Shown here: piece after piece, positions 1-8,374 of the stretch
Position numbering within the stretch: position 1 is the first letter of the stretch
How the letters are laid out: every line of letters starts with the position of its first letter
Source: Xaviernesmea oryzae
Lineage (GTDB): Bacteria; Pseudomonadota; Alphaproteobacteria; Rhizobiales; Rhizobiaceae
Direction of reading: 5' to 3'
Length of the DNA stretch: 64,000 nucleotides
Assembly: GCF_900177415.1 (NCBI RefSeq)
Contig: NZ_FXAF01000006.1
Location: 1,574,001-1,638,000 of the forward strand
Program-made: the position numbers and the translations under genes
The notes under the pieces: model-generated
What the model saw: only the letters and a program-made list of their open reading frames with translations
Told to the model about the DNA's origin: nothing
The model's database searches: none

Positions 1-1
1 C

Positions 2-118
2 CTCGTCGGCCGCGCCAGCATCATCTTCTTCTCGCTCGGCAACGACACCTCGTTCCGCGAGGTCTGGAAATGGCCGACGAACATGCGCTGGGACAGGCTT
101 TTCAAGGTCGTCGAATGA
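2..118 (+). CDS. lepB: Signal peptidase I, C-terminal fragment
   Basis: The open frame entering from the left edge encodes 38 residues ending in MRWDRLFKVVE, which fits the C-terminal tail of rhizobial signal peptidase I (the membrane serine protease that removes Sec/Tat signal peptides). The catalytic Ser/Lys region lies outside the window, so the call rests on the tail, the SLGNDTSF-type segment and position directly before rnc, the usual alphaproteobacterial lepB-rnc-era order. Its TGA stop overlaps the rnc start in an ATGA arrangement, which implies translational coupling. Confidence 0.75.
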   Translation, partial: LVGRASIIFFSLGNDTSFREVWKWPTNMRWDRLFKVVE

Positions 119-834
119 TGAAGGCGAAACCGCTTTCGGCGGAGGAACGCGGTCAGCTTGAAAAGCTGATCGGCTATGAATTCGCCGACAAGCAATGGCT
201 CGACCGGGCGCTCACCCATGCGAGCACCGGCTCGGCCAAGGGGGCCAATTACGAGCGGCTTGAGTTCCTGGGCGACCGCGTGCTGGGCCTCTGCGTCGCG
301 GAGCTTCTCTTCAGGACCTTCCGCACCGCCACCGAAGGCGAGCTTTCGGTGCGGCTGAACCAGCTCGTCAGCGCCGAGAGCTGCGCCATCGTGGCGGACG
401 AGCTCGAGCTGCACCGCTTCATCCGCACCGGCGCCGACGTCAAGAAACTGACCGGCAAGCGCATGATGAACGTGCGCGCCGACGTGGTGGAAAGCCTGAT
501 CGCCGCGCTCTATCTCGACGGGGGGCTGGAGGCAGCCCGCACCTTCATCCTCAAGCATTGGGAAAGCCGGGCCACCCGCGCCGACGGCGCGCGGCGCGAC
601 GCCAAGACCGAGCTGCAGGAATGGGCGCATGCGAAATTCGGACTGACGCCCTGTTACAGGGTCGACGACCGGTCCGGCCCCGATCACGATCCGCGCTTCA
701 CGGTGACGGTGGAAGTGGCCGGTGTCGCGCCGGAAACCGGCATCGACCGCTCCAAGCGGGCGGCCGAGCAGGTGGCGGCGACGAGGATGCTCGAACGCGA
801 AGGCGTATGGCAGAAGAGTTCTGCGGACGCATAG
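115..834 (+). CDS. rnc: Ribonuclease III
   Basis: A 239-residue double-strand-specific endoribonuclease that processes rRNA precursors and structured mRNAs. The RNase III signature NYERLEFLGDRVLGL lies at about residues 45-59, with the metal-binding Glu50 and Asp54; a second acidic pair is seen in ADVVESLIAALYLDGG near residues 125-140. The C-terminal third (about 165-235) fits a double-stranded RNA-binding domain. The ATG at 115 overlaps the lepB stop by four bases; a second in-frame ATG follows at 118 and could equally be used. An in-frame ATG at 70 lies inside lepB and is unlikely. Length matches rhizobial RNase III. Confidence 0.96.
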   Translation: MMKAKPLSAEERGQLEKLIGYEFADKQWLDRALTHASTGSAKGANYERLEFLGDRVLGLCVAELLFRTFRTATEGELSVRLNQLVSAESCAIVADELELHRFIRTGADVKKLTGKRMMNVRADVVESLIAALYLDGGLEAARTFILKHWESRATRADGARRDAKTELQEWAHAKFGLTPCYRVDDRSGPDHDPRFTVTVEVAGVAPETGIDRSKRAAEQVAATRMLEREGVWQKSSADA

Positions 835-882
835 CCCCGGAAATGGATGTCGATAAATCGATATCGATTTTCGGAAGGGACT

Positions 883-960
883 ATGCGCAATATCAACAGG
901 ATGCCGCGTTTTGCGCGTCCCCGGGGGACGCGGCGCGGCGGAATTGATTGGACGATATGA
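883..960 (+). CDS. Possible 25-residue leader ORF coupled to era
   Basis: A 25-codon ORF starts at ATG 883 behind a strong Shine-Dalgarno sequence (GGAAGGGA at 873-880). Its TGA (958-960) overlaps the era ATG at 957 as ATGA. The peptide is very Arg-rich (MRNINRMPRFARP...). The era start has no comparable ribosome-binding site, so ribosomes finishing this ORF may reinitiate at era. The ORF spans a perfect inverted repeat at 915-931 (GCGTCCCC/GGGGACGC with a one-base centre), which could make its translation matter for mRNA folding. No homologue is recognised and the ORF could be chance. Confidence 0.4.
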   Translation: MRNINRMPRFARPRGTRRGGIDWTI

Positions 961-1895
961 CGGAAAACGAAAACATCGCCGGTGACGGGAAGGAGGCCGG
1001 TGCGACCCACTCCGGTTTCGTGGCGCTGATCGGCCCGACCAATGCCGGCAAGTCGACGCTGGTGAACCGGCTCGTCGGCGCCAAGGTCTCGATCGTCAGC
1101 CACAAGGTGCAGACGACGCGCGCCATCGTGCGCGGCATCGCGATCCACGGGAACGCCCAGATCGTCTTCATGGATACGCCCGGCATCTTCAAGCCGCGCC
1201 GCAGGCTCGACCGCGCCATGGTGACGAGCGCCTGGGGCGGCGCCAAGGATGCCGACCTCATCATGCTGCTGATCGACAGCGAGCGCGGCATCCGCGGCGA
1301 TGCGGAGGCGATCCTCGAAGGCCTGAAAGAGGTTCGCCAGCCGAAGATCCTCGTCCTCAACAAGATCGACCGGGTGAGGCCGGAGGACCTTCTGAAGCTC
1401 GCGGCGGCGGCCAACGAGTTCGTGCCCTTCGAACGCACCTTCATGATCTCGGCCACGACCGGGTCGGGCTGCGAAGACCTGATGGATTACCTCGCCGGGA
1501 CGCTTCCCGAAGGCCCCTGGTATTATCCGGAGGACCAGATCTCCGACCTGCCGATGCGCCAACTCGCCGCCGAGATCACCCGCGAAAAGCTCTTCCTCAG
1601 GCTCCACCAGGAGCTTCCCTATTCCTCGCATGTCGAGACGGAGAAATGGGAAGAGCGCAAGGACGGTTCGGTCAGGATCGAGCAGGTCATCTATGTGGAG
1701 CGCGACAGCCAGAAGAAGATCGCGCTCGGCAAGGGCGGCGAGGCGATCAAGGCGATCTCCACCGCCTCCCGCAAGGAGCTCTCCGAAATCCTGGAACAGC
1801 CGGTGCATCTCTTCCTGTTCGTGAAGGTGCGCGAGAACTGGGGCGACGACCCCGAACGGTTCCGCGAAATGGGGCTGGATTTTCCAAAAGGGTGA
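957..1895 (+). CDS. era: GTPase Era
   Basis: A 312-residue Ras-like GTPase that binds 16S rRNA and helps mature the 30S subunit. The N-terminal GTPase domain has G1 GPTNAGKS (about residues 24-31), G3 DTPG and G4 NKID. The C-terminal KH RNA-binding domain shows GKGGEAIKAI near residue 260. The ATG at 957 is preferred because it overlaps the stop of a small upstream ORF; an in-frame TTG at 948 is the alternative. Placement after rnc is the standard alphaproteobacterial order, with recO following after a repeat and an opposite-strand gene. Confidence 0.97.
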   Translation: MTENENIAGDGKEAGATHSGFVALIGPTNAGKSTLVNRLVGAKVSIVSHKVQTTRAIVRGIAIHGNAQIVFMDTPGIFKPRRRLDRAMVTSAWGGAKDADLIMLLIDSERGIRGDAEAILEGLKEVRQPKILVLNKIDRVRPEDLLKLAAAANEFVPFERTFMISATTGSGCEDLMDYLAGTLPEGPWYYPEDQISDLPMRQLAAEITREKLFLRLHQELPYSSHVETEKWEERKDGSVRIEQVIYVERDSQKKIALGKGGEAIKAISTASRKELSEILEQPVHLFLFVKVRENWGDDPERFREMGLDFPKG

Positions 1896-1910
1896 TTTGA
1901 ACTTTTGTTG

Positions 1911-2189
1911 CCCTAACCTCTCCCGCGAGCGGCGGGGCAATTTCATATGCAAAATATGCTGACGCTTCCTTGGAATGACGAGGCGGCAGCGCGCTCTTCC
2001 CTTCTCCCCATCGGGGAGAAGGTGGTCCGAAGGACCGGATGAGGGGGGCGAAGCCAAAATCCAGCAATGCGTTGCCGCATGGCCCCCTCATCGCCTCGCT
2101 TGGCTCGGCACTTCTCCCCGCTGGGGAGAAGAGGGCGCGAGCCGAACCTGCTCATTTCTTCATATGCGGTTGTCCTGCCGCGTGAGGGG
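1911..2189 (-). repeat. Family A intergenic repeat, long form, copy 1
   Basis: Most of the 313-base gap between era and the 2209 gene. It contains two CTTCTCCCC/GGGGAGAAG hairpins (near 2000 and 2110), a GGTCC/GGACC hairpin near 2025, and GGATGAGGGG-type ends. Its reverse complement matches 37051-37303 over most of its length, including the inter-hairpin segment GCGGCAA.CGCATTG. Short open frames crossing it are repeat artefacts. Confidence 0.85.
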
Positions 2190-2208
2190 ACAATCCCCCA
2201 CGCAGCCC

Positions 2209-2604
2209 TCACTTCTTCGCCCGGTCCATCAGCGCCTTGACCTCCAGGTAGCGCCGGCGGTTTTCCTGTTCCTGCTCGTTCGGGCCGTAGCAGGTGTCGG
2301 AAATGCAGAAACGCTGCAGGCTGAAGGGCGGCGTGGCCTTGTCGAATTCGCATTCGATCTCGTTGTTGAAGTCGGTGGGCTTTGCGTCCTCGCGGGTGGA
2401 ATAGGTGAGCCGCGCCCCCGGCGGATCGAGCTCGGGGAAGGATTGCACGATGCCGGTCTTGATGTTCGGCACCAGCAGGAAGTTCTTGGCGACCGTCACG
2501 CAGGCCTGCTCGAGCTGCGGCGATTGCGCGGCGGCGGGCGGGGCGGCGACGAGAGCGGCAGGCATGGCGGTGAACAGGGCGGCGGCGAGGAGGGCGTGTC
2601 TCAT
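2209..2604 (-). CDS. Secreted conserved hypothetical protein
   Basis: A 131-residue protein beginning with a Sec-type signal peptide: Met-Arg-His, a hydrophobic Ala/Leu-rich stretch, then cleavage probably after APPAAAQS near residue 27. The mature part carries four Cys (ACVTVA, IECEF, FCISDTCYG), which suggests disulfides in the periplasm. The C-terminus is a charged helix rich in Glu, Gln and Arg. GGGAG lies just upstream of the ATG. I do not recognise a named domain; it looks like one of the short rhizobial periplasmic orphan families. It is convergent with era and divergent from recO. Confidence 0.75.
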   Translation of the reverse strand: MRHALLAAALFTAMPAALVAAPPAAAQSPQLEQACVTVAKNFLLVPNIKTGIVQSFPELDPPGARLTYSTREDAKPTDFNNEIECEFDKATPPFSLQRFCISDTCYGPNEQEQENRRRYLEVKALMDRAKK

Positions 2605-2788
2605 AAGGGCTCCCGGGCGTTATGGTTTGACGTCGTGAATTTCGCACAGGAATCCAAATGGAGCCCGATTTGTTCCAGGCAAGCGGGAAGGCGGCATCCC
2701 GGCAAAAGGGCCGAGCCTAAAAAGCGATTCAGTCCGAGAGGCTTATGGGCTAGACTTGAATCGGCCTGAGAGGAGCTTGAAGAAAAGC

Positions 2789-3544
2789 ATGCAGTGGCAG
2801 GACGAAGGGATCATCATCGGCGTCAAGCGCCACGGCGAGACGAGCGTCATCGCCGAGCTGATGACCCGTGAGCGCGGCCGGCATCTGGGCCTCGTCCGCT
2901 CCGGCCGATCGCGCGCGATGCAGCCGGTCCTGCAGCCGGGCAACCGGGTGGAGGCGGTCTGGCGGGCGCGGCTCGACGAACATCTCGGCGAATTCAGGCT
3001 GGAGCCGGTCAGGCTGCGGGCTGCGAAGCTGATGGAGACGGCAACCGCCGTCTACGGCGTGCAGGCCATGGGCGCGCTGCTCCGCCTGCTTCCCGAGCGC
3101 GACCCGCATCCGCATCTTTTCGAGGCGCTCGACATCATCCTCGATGCGCTGGACGATCCGGCCGATGCCGGCGAGCTTTTCGTGCGCTTCGAGCTTGCCG
3201 TGCTGAACGATCTCGGCTTCGGCCTCGACCTTTCCGAATGCGCCGCAACCGGCCTGCGCGAAAACCTCGTCTATGTCTCGCCGAAGACCGGCCGCGCCGT
3301 CAGCCGGGAAGCGGGCGCGCCCTATGCCGACCGCATGCTCGCGCTCCCCTCTTTCCTGAGCGAGGGGGCCGCCGGGGCGGCCGACCGGGAAAACATGGCG
3401 GCCGCCTTCCGGCTGACCGCCTTCTTCCTCCACCGGCATGTCTACGAACCCCGGGGGCTCACGGAAAACGCCGCCCGCGACGGTTTCGTCCAGGCGGCGC
3501 TGAAGGCGCTGTCGGCGCGCGATCCCGAGCGTCAGGCCGGCTGA
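2789..3544 (+). CDS. recO: DNA repair protein RecO
   Basis: A 251-residue recombination mediator that, with RecR, loads RecA on SSB-coated gaps. The N-terminal OB-fold begins [18 protein letters not shown] and continues [10 protein letters not shown], typical of RecO; the helical C-terminal part has [15 protein letters not shown]. Alphaproteobacterial RecO proteins commonly have no intact zinc cluster, and only scattered Cys are seen here. The ATG at 2789 gives the family N-terminus; an upstream TTG (2756) would add 11 unlike residues. The next gene starts 10 bases downstream, probably co-transcribed. Confidence 0.95.
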   Translation: MQWQDEGIIIGVKRHGETSVIAELMTRERGRHLGLVRSGRSRAMQPVLQPGNRVEAVWRARLDEHLGEFRLEPVRLRAAKLMETATAVYGVQAMGALLRLLPERDPHPHLFEALDIILDALDDPADAGELFVRFELAVLNDLGFGLDLSECAATGLRENLVYVSPKTGRAVSREAGAPYADRMLALPSFLSEGAAGAADRENMAAAFRLTAFFLHRHVYEPRGLTENAARDGFVQAALKALSARDPERQAG

Positions 3545-3554
3545 AGGAGGGCGG

Positions 3555-3947
3555 ATGGAACGGATAGCCACCTGCGCTTGCGGCAATCTTCGCGCCGTCT
3601 GCGAAGGCGAGCCGGCGAAGGTCTCGTTGTGCCATTGCCTTGAATGCCAGAAACGGACTGGCAGTGCCTATGGCATCGCCGCCTTCTTCGACCGCAGCCG
3701 CGTGCGCATCGAGGGCGAAAGCCGGACCTATACCCGTCCTTCCGACAGCGGCTTTGCGGTGCGGCTGCATTTCTGCCCGGATTGCGGTTCGACCGTCTTC
3801 TGGGAGCCTGAGCGCAAGCCGGATGCGATCGCGGTCGGCGTCGGTTCTTTCGCCGACCCGCACTTTCCCGCGCCGACGCAGGCGGTCTATGAGGAGCATC
3901 GCCATCCCTGGGTGCCTCCGCATCCCTGGGTGCCGCCGATCGGGTGA
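3555..3947 (+). CDS. GFA/CENP-V family zinc protein
   Basis: A 130-residue member of the GFA fold (named for glutathione-dependent formaldehyde-activating enzyme). The zinc ligands are visible as CAC near residue 8, CHCLEC near 30 and CPDCGS near 75. The true substrate of most GFA proteins is unknown, so no reaction is assigned. AAGGAGG precedes the ATG and the gene follows recO by 10 bases. The C-terminus carries an exact peptide duplication, HPWVPPHPWVPP, encoded by an 18-base near-perfect tandem repeat. Three further GFA genes occur at 44.7-46.1 kb. Confidence 0.88.
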   Translation: MERIATCACGNLRAVCEGEPAKVSLCHCLECQKRTGSAYGIAAFFDRSRVRIEGESRTYTRPSDSGFAVRLHFCPDCGSTVFWEPERKPDAIAVGVGSFADPHFPAPTQAVYEEHRHPWVPPHPWVPPIG

Positions 3948-3969
3948 TTTCCCGTTCCTCCGCTGTGCT

Positions 3970-5223
3970 CTATTCCGCCGGCTGCGCTGCCGGCATCGGC
4001 CGGCCGACCGGCTTTTCCTGGATCGGCCAGTGCACGATCGCGGCGAAGATGCCGAGCGCCACGCCGAGCCACCAGACCGGATCGTAGGAGCCGAAGCGGT
4101 CGTAGAGGAAGCCGCCCATCCACACCCCGAGGAACGAGCCCACCTGGTGCGACAGGAAGACGATGCCGCCGAGCAGGCCGAGATGCCGCGTGCCGAACAT
4201 GATGGCGACGAGCGCGTTGGTCGGCGGCACGGTGGAGAGCCACAGAAGCCCCATAACGACCGCGAAGACGATCACCGACAAAGGCGTCTGCGGCAGGATG
4301 AGGAAGGCGGTCACCGCCACCGAGCGGGCGAGATAGATATAGGCGAGGAAATAGGGCTTCGAATAATGCTGGCCGATGATGCCGGCGCTGAACGAGCCGA
4401 TGATGTTGAAGAAGCCGATCGCCGCCATGGCGATTACCGCATAGCGGGCGTCGATGCCGATATCGCCGAGATAGGCGGGGAAATGTGCGGTGATGAAGGC
4501 GACCTGGAAGCCGCAGACGAAGAAGCCGGACGTGAGCAGCAGATAGCTCTGATGGCCGAAAGCCTCCCTGAGCGCCTGGCCGACGGTCTGGTCGATCTCG
4601 CTCCCGGACTGCGTGCCCGACTTGGCATTGCCGCGCAGCGGCAGGGCGAGCACGGGGATGGCGAGCATCATGAAGCCCATGACGACCAGGCTGTCGGACC
4701 AGCCGTAGGTGCTGATCAGCGCCTGGCTCAGCGGCGCGAAGAGGAACATGCCGGCGGAACCCGCCGCCGTGCCGATGCCGAAGGCGAGCGAACGCTGCTC
4801 CGGCGTCACGTTGCGGGCGAAGGCGGAGAGGATCGTGCCGAAGGAGCCGGCGCCGACCGCAAGGCCGATCATGATCCCGCCGGAAAGGTGCAGCACGGGC
4901 ACCGAATGGGCCGTCGACATCAGGAAAAGGCCTGCCGCGTAGAGCAGGCCGGAAAACGTCAGCACCCGTCCGGTGCCGTATTTGTCGGCGAGCGCCCCGA
5001 AGAGAGGCTGGCCGAGACCCCAGGCGAGGTTCTGGATCGCCATGGCGAGCCCGAAGGTGGAGCGGTCCCATCCCGTATCGGCGAGCATCGGAAGCTGGAA
5101 GAAGCCCATGGCGGAGCGCGGGCCGAAGGTCAGCATGGCGATCGATGCCCCGGCGAGGATGATCAGCCAGGGCATGGATGCGCGGGCGGCTCCAGGTCGG
5201 GACTGGGGCATGGGTTGCGGCAT
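3970..5223 (-). CDS. MFS transporter
   Basis: A 417-residue inner-membrane carrier with about twelve hydrophobic segments. The loop between helices 2 and 3 has the MFS signature form GALADKYGTGRV near residue 80. A proline-rich cytoplasmic N-terminus precedes the first helix. General sequence character resembles the oxalate/formate and monocarboxylate branch of the superfamily, but the substrate cannot be assigned. The gene is convergent with the GFA gene at 3555 and stands alone on its strand. Confidence 0.85.
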   Translation of the reverse strand: MPQPMPQSRPGAARASMPWLIILAGASIAMLTFGPRSAMGFFQLPMLADTGWDRSTFGLAMAIQNLAWGLGQPLFGALADKYGTGRVLTFSGLLYAAGLFLMSTAHSVPVLHLSGGIMIGLAVGAGSFGTILSAFARNVTPEQRSLAFGIGTAAGSAGMFLFAPLSQALISTYGWSDSLVVMGFMMLAIPVLALPLRGNAKSGTQSGSEIDQTVGQALREAFGHQSYLLLTSGFFVCGFQVAFITAHFPAYLGDIGIDARYAVIAMAAIGFFNIIGSFSAGIIGQHYSKPYFLAYIYLARSVAVTAFLILPQTPLSVIVFAVVMGLLWLSTVPPTNALVAIMFGTRHLGLLGGIVFLSHQVGSFLGVWMGGFLYDRFGSYDPVWWLGVALGIFAAIVHWPIQEKPVGRPMPAAQPAE

Positions 5224-5356
5224 GGTTTCCTCCTCGGAGCGATGTGGAAATCATACCGCTTGCATCGCGGTACTTAAAACAACTTTTCCTCAATCAATCC
5301 ATCACCGCATTTGATGCGGCATGCCGCCTTGAGGTGTAGGTCGTCGCGGCGGAAAT

Positions 5357-5531
5357 CCCCCTCTGGCCTGCCGGCCATCTCCCCCACGAGGGGGGAGAGA
5401 CCAAGAGGCAAGGCCTTGCTTGCATCAACACATACGGACCTGGCATTGGGGCTCTGCAGATTGATCAGGCAGGACAGAACGGCATATTTTCTCCCCCCTT
5501 GTGGGGGAGATGGCCGGCAGGCCAGAGGGGG
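5357..5531. repeat. Family B MITE-like element, copy 1
   Basis: A 175-base element in the 313-base gap between two transporter genes. It has perfect 31-base terminal inverted repeats (5357-5387 and 5501-5531), each ending CCCCCTCTGGCCTGCCGGCC, followed inward by a partly matching G-rich run. The central part is the most diverged of the seven copies. No ORF of its own. It ends six bases before the stop of the DMT gene, so it may also act in 3' end formation. Confidence 0.85.
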
Positions 5532-5536
5532 TCTTC

Positions 5537-6436
5537 TCACGGCGTCCCCGGCGGGTCGATCGCCGGCGGCGGCGTGCGGCCGAGCCGGGCCTCGCGCCAG
5601 ATGGTGAAGATGCCGGCGGCGATCACGATGGCGCAGCCTGCGATCACGTTGGCGGTCATGACCTCGCCGAAGATGAAGACGCCGATCAGGCAGACCAGCA
5701 CGGTCTGGATATAGGACATGGGCTGCACGACGACGGCGTCGAGCAGGCCGAAGGCCCGGATGAGAAGGTAGTGCCCGGTCATGCCGGTGATGCAGAGCAC
5801 CAGCATCCAGAACCAGTCGCCGAACGTGATGTTCGCCCAGTAGAACGGGCCTATGAAGGTGATCGCCGCCGCGCCCGCGACGCCGGTGTAGAAGAAGGCG
5901 GTATCGGGCGTGTCCGTGCGGCTCGCAAGCCTCGTCATCACCGAATAGAGCGCGAACATCAGCGTGGCGACGACCGGGATGACGATCTTGTAGTCGAACG
6001 TGGCGTGCAGCGGATTGACGATCAGGAGAATGCCGACGAAGCCGATGCCGATCGCCGTCCAGCGGCGCCAGCCGACCTTTTCGCCGAGCAGCGGCACGGA
6101 AAGACAGGCGACGACGAGCGGCGTCGCAGCGAAGATCGAGTGACTTGCGGCGAGCCCCACCTGCGAAAAGGCGGTGATCGAAATGGCGATCTGCACCGCC
6201 AGAAGAACGCCGCGGGCGATCTGCAGCCAGAGCCGGTTGGCCGCGACGGCGCCCTTCAGTCCGGCCGTCGAGCGGCTCGCCAGAATGAGGGCGAAACCTG
6301 CAAACGCCCAGTATCGGATCATCGTCACGAAGATCGGCGGATAGGCGGTGCCGAGATGTTTCGAGATGCCGTCCTGCACCGAGAAGATGGTCACCGCCGT
6401 CAAAGCGCAGAGGAGGCCGGTGGACCGAGGTGTCAT
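5537..6436 (-). CDS. DMT-family (EamA) transporter
   Basis: A 299-residue membrane protein with about ten hydrophobic segments in two EamA repeats of five helices each. The N-terminus (MTPRSTGLLCALTAV) leads straight into helix 1 and SVQDGISKHLG is typical of the drug/metabolite transporter superfamily. The ATG at 6436 is chosen because GAAAGAG sits about 10 bases upstream; a longer frame to 6547 adds a non-membrane segment with no family support. Substrate unknown. Its 3' end abuts a family B repeat. Confidence 0.87.
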   Translation of the reverse strand: MTPRSTGLLCALTAVTIFSVQDGISKHLGTAYPPIFVTMIRYWAFAGFALILASRSTAGLKGAVAANRLWLQIARGVLLAVQIAISITAFSQVGLAASHSIFAATPLVVACLSVPLLGEKVGWRRWTAIGIGFVGILLIVNPLHATFDYKIVIPVVATLMFALYSVMTRLASRTDTPDTAFFYTGVAGAAAITFIGPFYWANITFGDWFWMLVLCITGMTGHYLLIRAFGLLDAVVVQPMSYIQTVLVCLIGVFIFGEVMTANVIAGCAIVIAAGIFTIWREARLGRTPPPAIDPPGTP

Positions 6437-6757
6437 GCGGGCAGTCTCTTTCGGGGCGCAGCCGGACGGAAGGCCGCCGGCTGGGAGCAGGGATAGGCAG
6501 GAAACGGGTGTCCGTTCCGTTTGACCGTGCGTCAGGCGGGCGGACAACCTGCTTTTTAGGAATAGCTGCCATGCGCTGCGCGGGATAGTGCTCCGCGGCG
6601 GATAACTGAGCCGCCTGGACTTCGCCCATCCGCTTCCGCATGCCGCCGCCGGTGCGGCGCGCGGCGATTTTTTCCAGGCCCTGTCGGAATCGCGCCGCCC
6701 GTTTCGTCCTCGGATCGCATGCTCTTTCAGGGCCTGTCACGAAGGAAGGAACGCACG
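6437..6757. other. Intergenic region, no gene seen
   Basis: A divergent gap of about 320 bases between the DMT gene and the VOC gene. It should hold both promoters. No repeat-family copy, tRNA or convincing small ORF was seen; the only clear signal is the ribosome-binding site GAAGGAAGGA at 6741-6750 for the gene at 6758. Confidence 0.5.
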
Positions 6758-7228
6758 ATGAAGGTTACGCAGCATCTCTGGTTCGAAAAGGACATGGAAA
6801 CCGCGATCCGCTTCTACGCCTCGCTGATTCCCGGCTCGTCGGTCGAATGGATCTCGACCATCCCCGCCGAAACGCCGAGCGGGCCGCCGGGCAGCGTGAA
6901 GCTTGCGAGTTTCAGGCTGGGCGACCAGCGCTACATGGCGATCGAGGCCGGGCCGCTCGATCCGTTCAACCACGCCTTCTCGATCATCGTCGAATGCGGG
7001 ACGCAGGGTGAGATCGACCGTCTTTGGGAAGCGCTGAAGGAGGGCGGTTCAACGGAACAGTGCGGCTGGCTCAGGGACCGCTGGGGCCTCTCCTGGCAGA
7101 TCACCCCCAAGCGGCTGGGCGAACTGATGGGCGACCCGGACCCCGCGAAGGCGAAGCGCGTCGCCGAAGCCATGCTGAAGATGGTGAAGTTCGACATCGC
7201 CGCTCTGGAAGCAGCCGCCAGGGGCTGA
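6758..7228 (+). CDS. VOC/PhnB-like superfamily protein
   Basis: A 156-residue protein of the vicinal oxygen chelate fold, in the PhnB / 3-demethylubiquinone methyltransferase-like subgroup. Seen: the start MKVTQHLWFEKDMETAIRFY, central HAFSIIVEC, and CGWLRDRWGLSWQITP near residues 105-120, a hallmark of this subgroup. Such proteins are usually dimeric; their reactions are mostly unknown. GAAGGAAGGA ends seven bases before the ATG, which fixes the start. Single-gene unit. Confidence 0.88.
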   Translation: MKVTQHLWFEKDMETAIRFYASLIPGSSVEWISTIPAETPSGPPGSVKLASFRLGDQRYMAIEAGPLDPFNHAFSIIVECGTQGEIDRLWEALKEGGSTEQCGWLRDRWGLSWQITPKRLGELMGDPDPAKAKRVAEAMLKMVKFDIAALEAAARG

Positions 7229-7275
7229 CCGGCGGAGCGCGATGGGGAACCCGGTTTCCCTGAAATCGCCGGTCC

Positions 7276-7512
7276 CTAGGCGTAGGCTCCGAAAATCAGC
7301 AGGATGGCGCCCGCGATCATCATGGCCAAGCCCGGCCAGTTCCTGCGGATGCTCAGGAAGCCGACGCCTTGGCGCCGGGGTTCCAGGGTGGGCTTCGAAC
7401 CGGCCTGATCGGGACGATGCGGCTCGCTCAGCCGGCGGCGGCCAAGGGCCTCGCGGAACTGGTACAGCAGTCCCGCAACGACCAGGATCGCTCCCAAAAC
7501 AATCGTCAGCAC
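7276..7512 (-). CDS. Small two-helix membrane protein
   Basis: A 78-residue protein starting at GTG 7512, supported by AGGAGG eight bases upstream. It has one transmembrane segment at the N-terminus (LTIVLGAILVVAGLLY) and a second at the C-terminus (LAMMIAGAILLIFGAYA), joined by a basic, Pro-rich loop of about 40 residues. The same frame stays open to 7776, but the upstream part has no ribosome-binding site and no protein-like character. Function unknown; the hairpin topology fits a small inner-membrane accessory protein. Confidence 0.55.
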   Translation of the reverse strand: MLTIVLGAILVVAGLLYQFREALGRRRLSEPHRPDQAGSKPTLEPRRQGVGFLSIRRNWPGLAMMIAGAILLIFGAYA

Positions 7513-7670
7513 CGCGTCTGCCTCCTCTGGACGCCGTTCGATCAGTATAGCGGAAAGGCGCTCGATTGGGGAGTGGGCATCGTTCTCGCGGGATGCAGGC
7601 TTGATCGCCATGGCCGGAGGCAGCGTGCGGAAACAAGGCGCGCAGTCCGCTTTTGCCTGCTGCGCGGCGA

Positions 7671-7844
7671 TCATTGGCCGGCAATGCCGATCTCGATCTC
7701 CGCGTCGCTCCAGCCCTGCACGCGGTAGAACCTGATCATCTCGCGAAGTGTCAGGCACCCGATCCGCTGCAGCCATAATTCCGGCTGCAGCGGTGGCGGC
7801 TGTAAATGCTGTCGAGGTTCGGGCCTGCGGCGATCGTCTGCCAT
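7671..7844 (-). CDS. 57-residue hypothetical protein
   Basis: A short ORF with a strong ribosome-binding site (GGAGGTG, about six bases before the ATG at 7844). The peptide has a charged, Pro/Gln-rich first half and an amphipathic second half (CLTLREMIRFYRVQGWSDAEIE) that resembles a small helix-turn-helix-like module. No family recognised. It lies 158 bases upstream of, and on the same strand as, the small membrane protein at 7276. Confidence 0.5.
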   Translation of the reverse strand: MADDRRRPEPRQHLQPPPLQPELWLQRIGCLTLREMIRFYRVQGWSDAEIEIGIAGQ

Positions 7845-8101
7845 CTGGAGCACCTCCGGAAACGGAACATGCTCCCGCGCAAACCGCCGGGCTAGCTGGC
7901 CAAAATGAGTAGGGCAGGCGGGCAGCCTGCCTCTCCGCTGCCCCTTGTCATCGAGGCCCGCGCCTTGCATTCCCCCTTCGCGCGGGCCTCTCTGAGAGCC
8001 GAGGCGTTGAGCTGCTCGGATTTGGGAAACATCGACTGTACGATAGCGTACGAATGTTTCAACCTGCCCAAAAGTGGTAGAGGGATGCCGCGATCCCGGC
8101 A

Positions 8102-8296
8102 TCAGCGGTTCGGCTGTTGCAACCCCGGAAGCGCGTTCTGGTCCGACTGGCGCGCGGGAAGGCTGGTTTCGGAACCTTGCGGGTCCGACGGATTGGAGGG
8201 CGCGCTGGGCGCGCCGGCAATGTAATATCCGAGGCCCAAACCGCAGATGACGATGATGATCGCGCCCAGTATGGGAAGTAGCGGCCTTTCGAACAT
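8102..8296 (-). CDS. 64-residue single-pass membrane protein
   Basis: A small protein with one N-terminal transmembrane segment (LLPILGAIIIVICGLGLGYYIAG) followed by a hydrophilic Ser/Pro/Gln-rich tail, probably periplasmic. AAGGAG lies seven bases before the ATG. No domain recognised. With the genes at 7276 and 7671 it forms a run of very small genes on one strand, though gaps of 158 and 257 bases make a single operon uncertain. Confidence 0.6.
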   Translation of the reverse strand: MFERPLLPILGAIIIVICGLGLGYYIAGAPSAPSNPSDPQGSETSLPARQSDQNALPGLQQPNR

Positions 8297-8374
8297 GTTC
8301 AGCTCCTTTTTGAGAAGCTAACAAGGCACGCCGCGCTATGGTTCCGGCTGCCCGGGCATCCCGCCCGGACGGGT

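Noticed and set aside
843..947. 34-codon ORF between rnc and era, other frame
   Set aside because: No ribosome-binding site; the overlapping ORF 883-960 has a much better start signal.
684..2057. Long open frame antisense to rnc and era
   Set aside because: High-GC shadow frame with no domain; both sense genes are certain.
3640..5277. 545-codon plus-strand frame opposite the MFS gene
   Set aside because: Arg/Glu/His-rich shadow composition; the minus strand codes a clear twelve-helix transporter.
7905..8225. 106-codon plus-strand ORF
   Set aside because: No ribosome-binding site, and antisense to a small membrane protein with a strong one.
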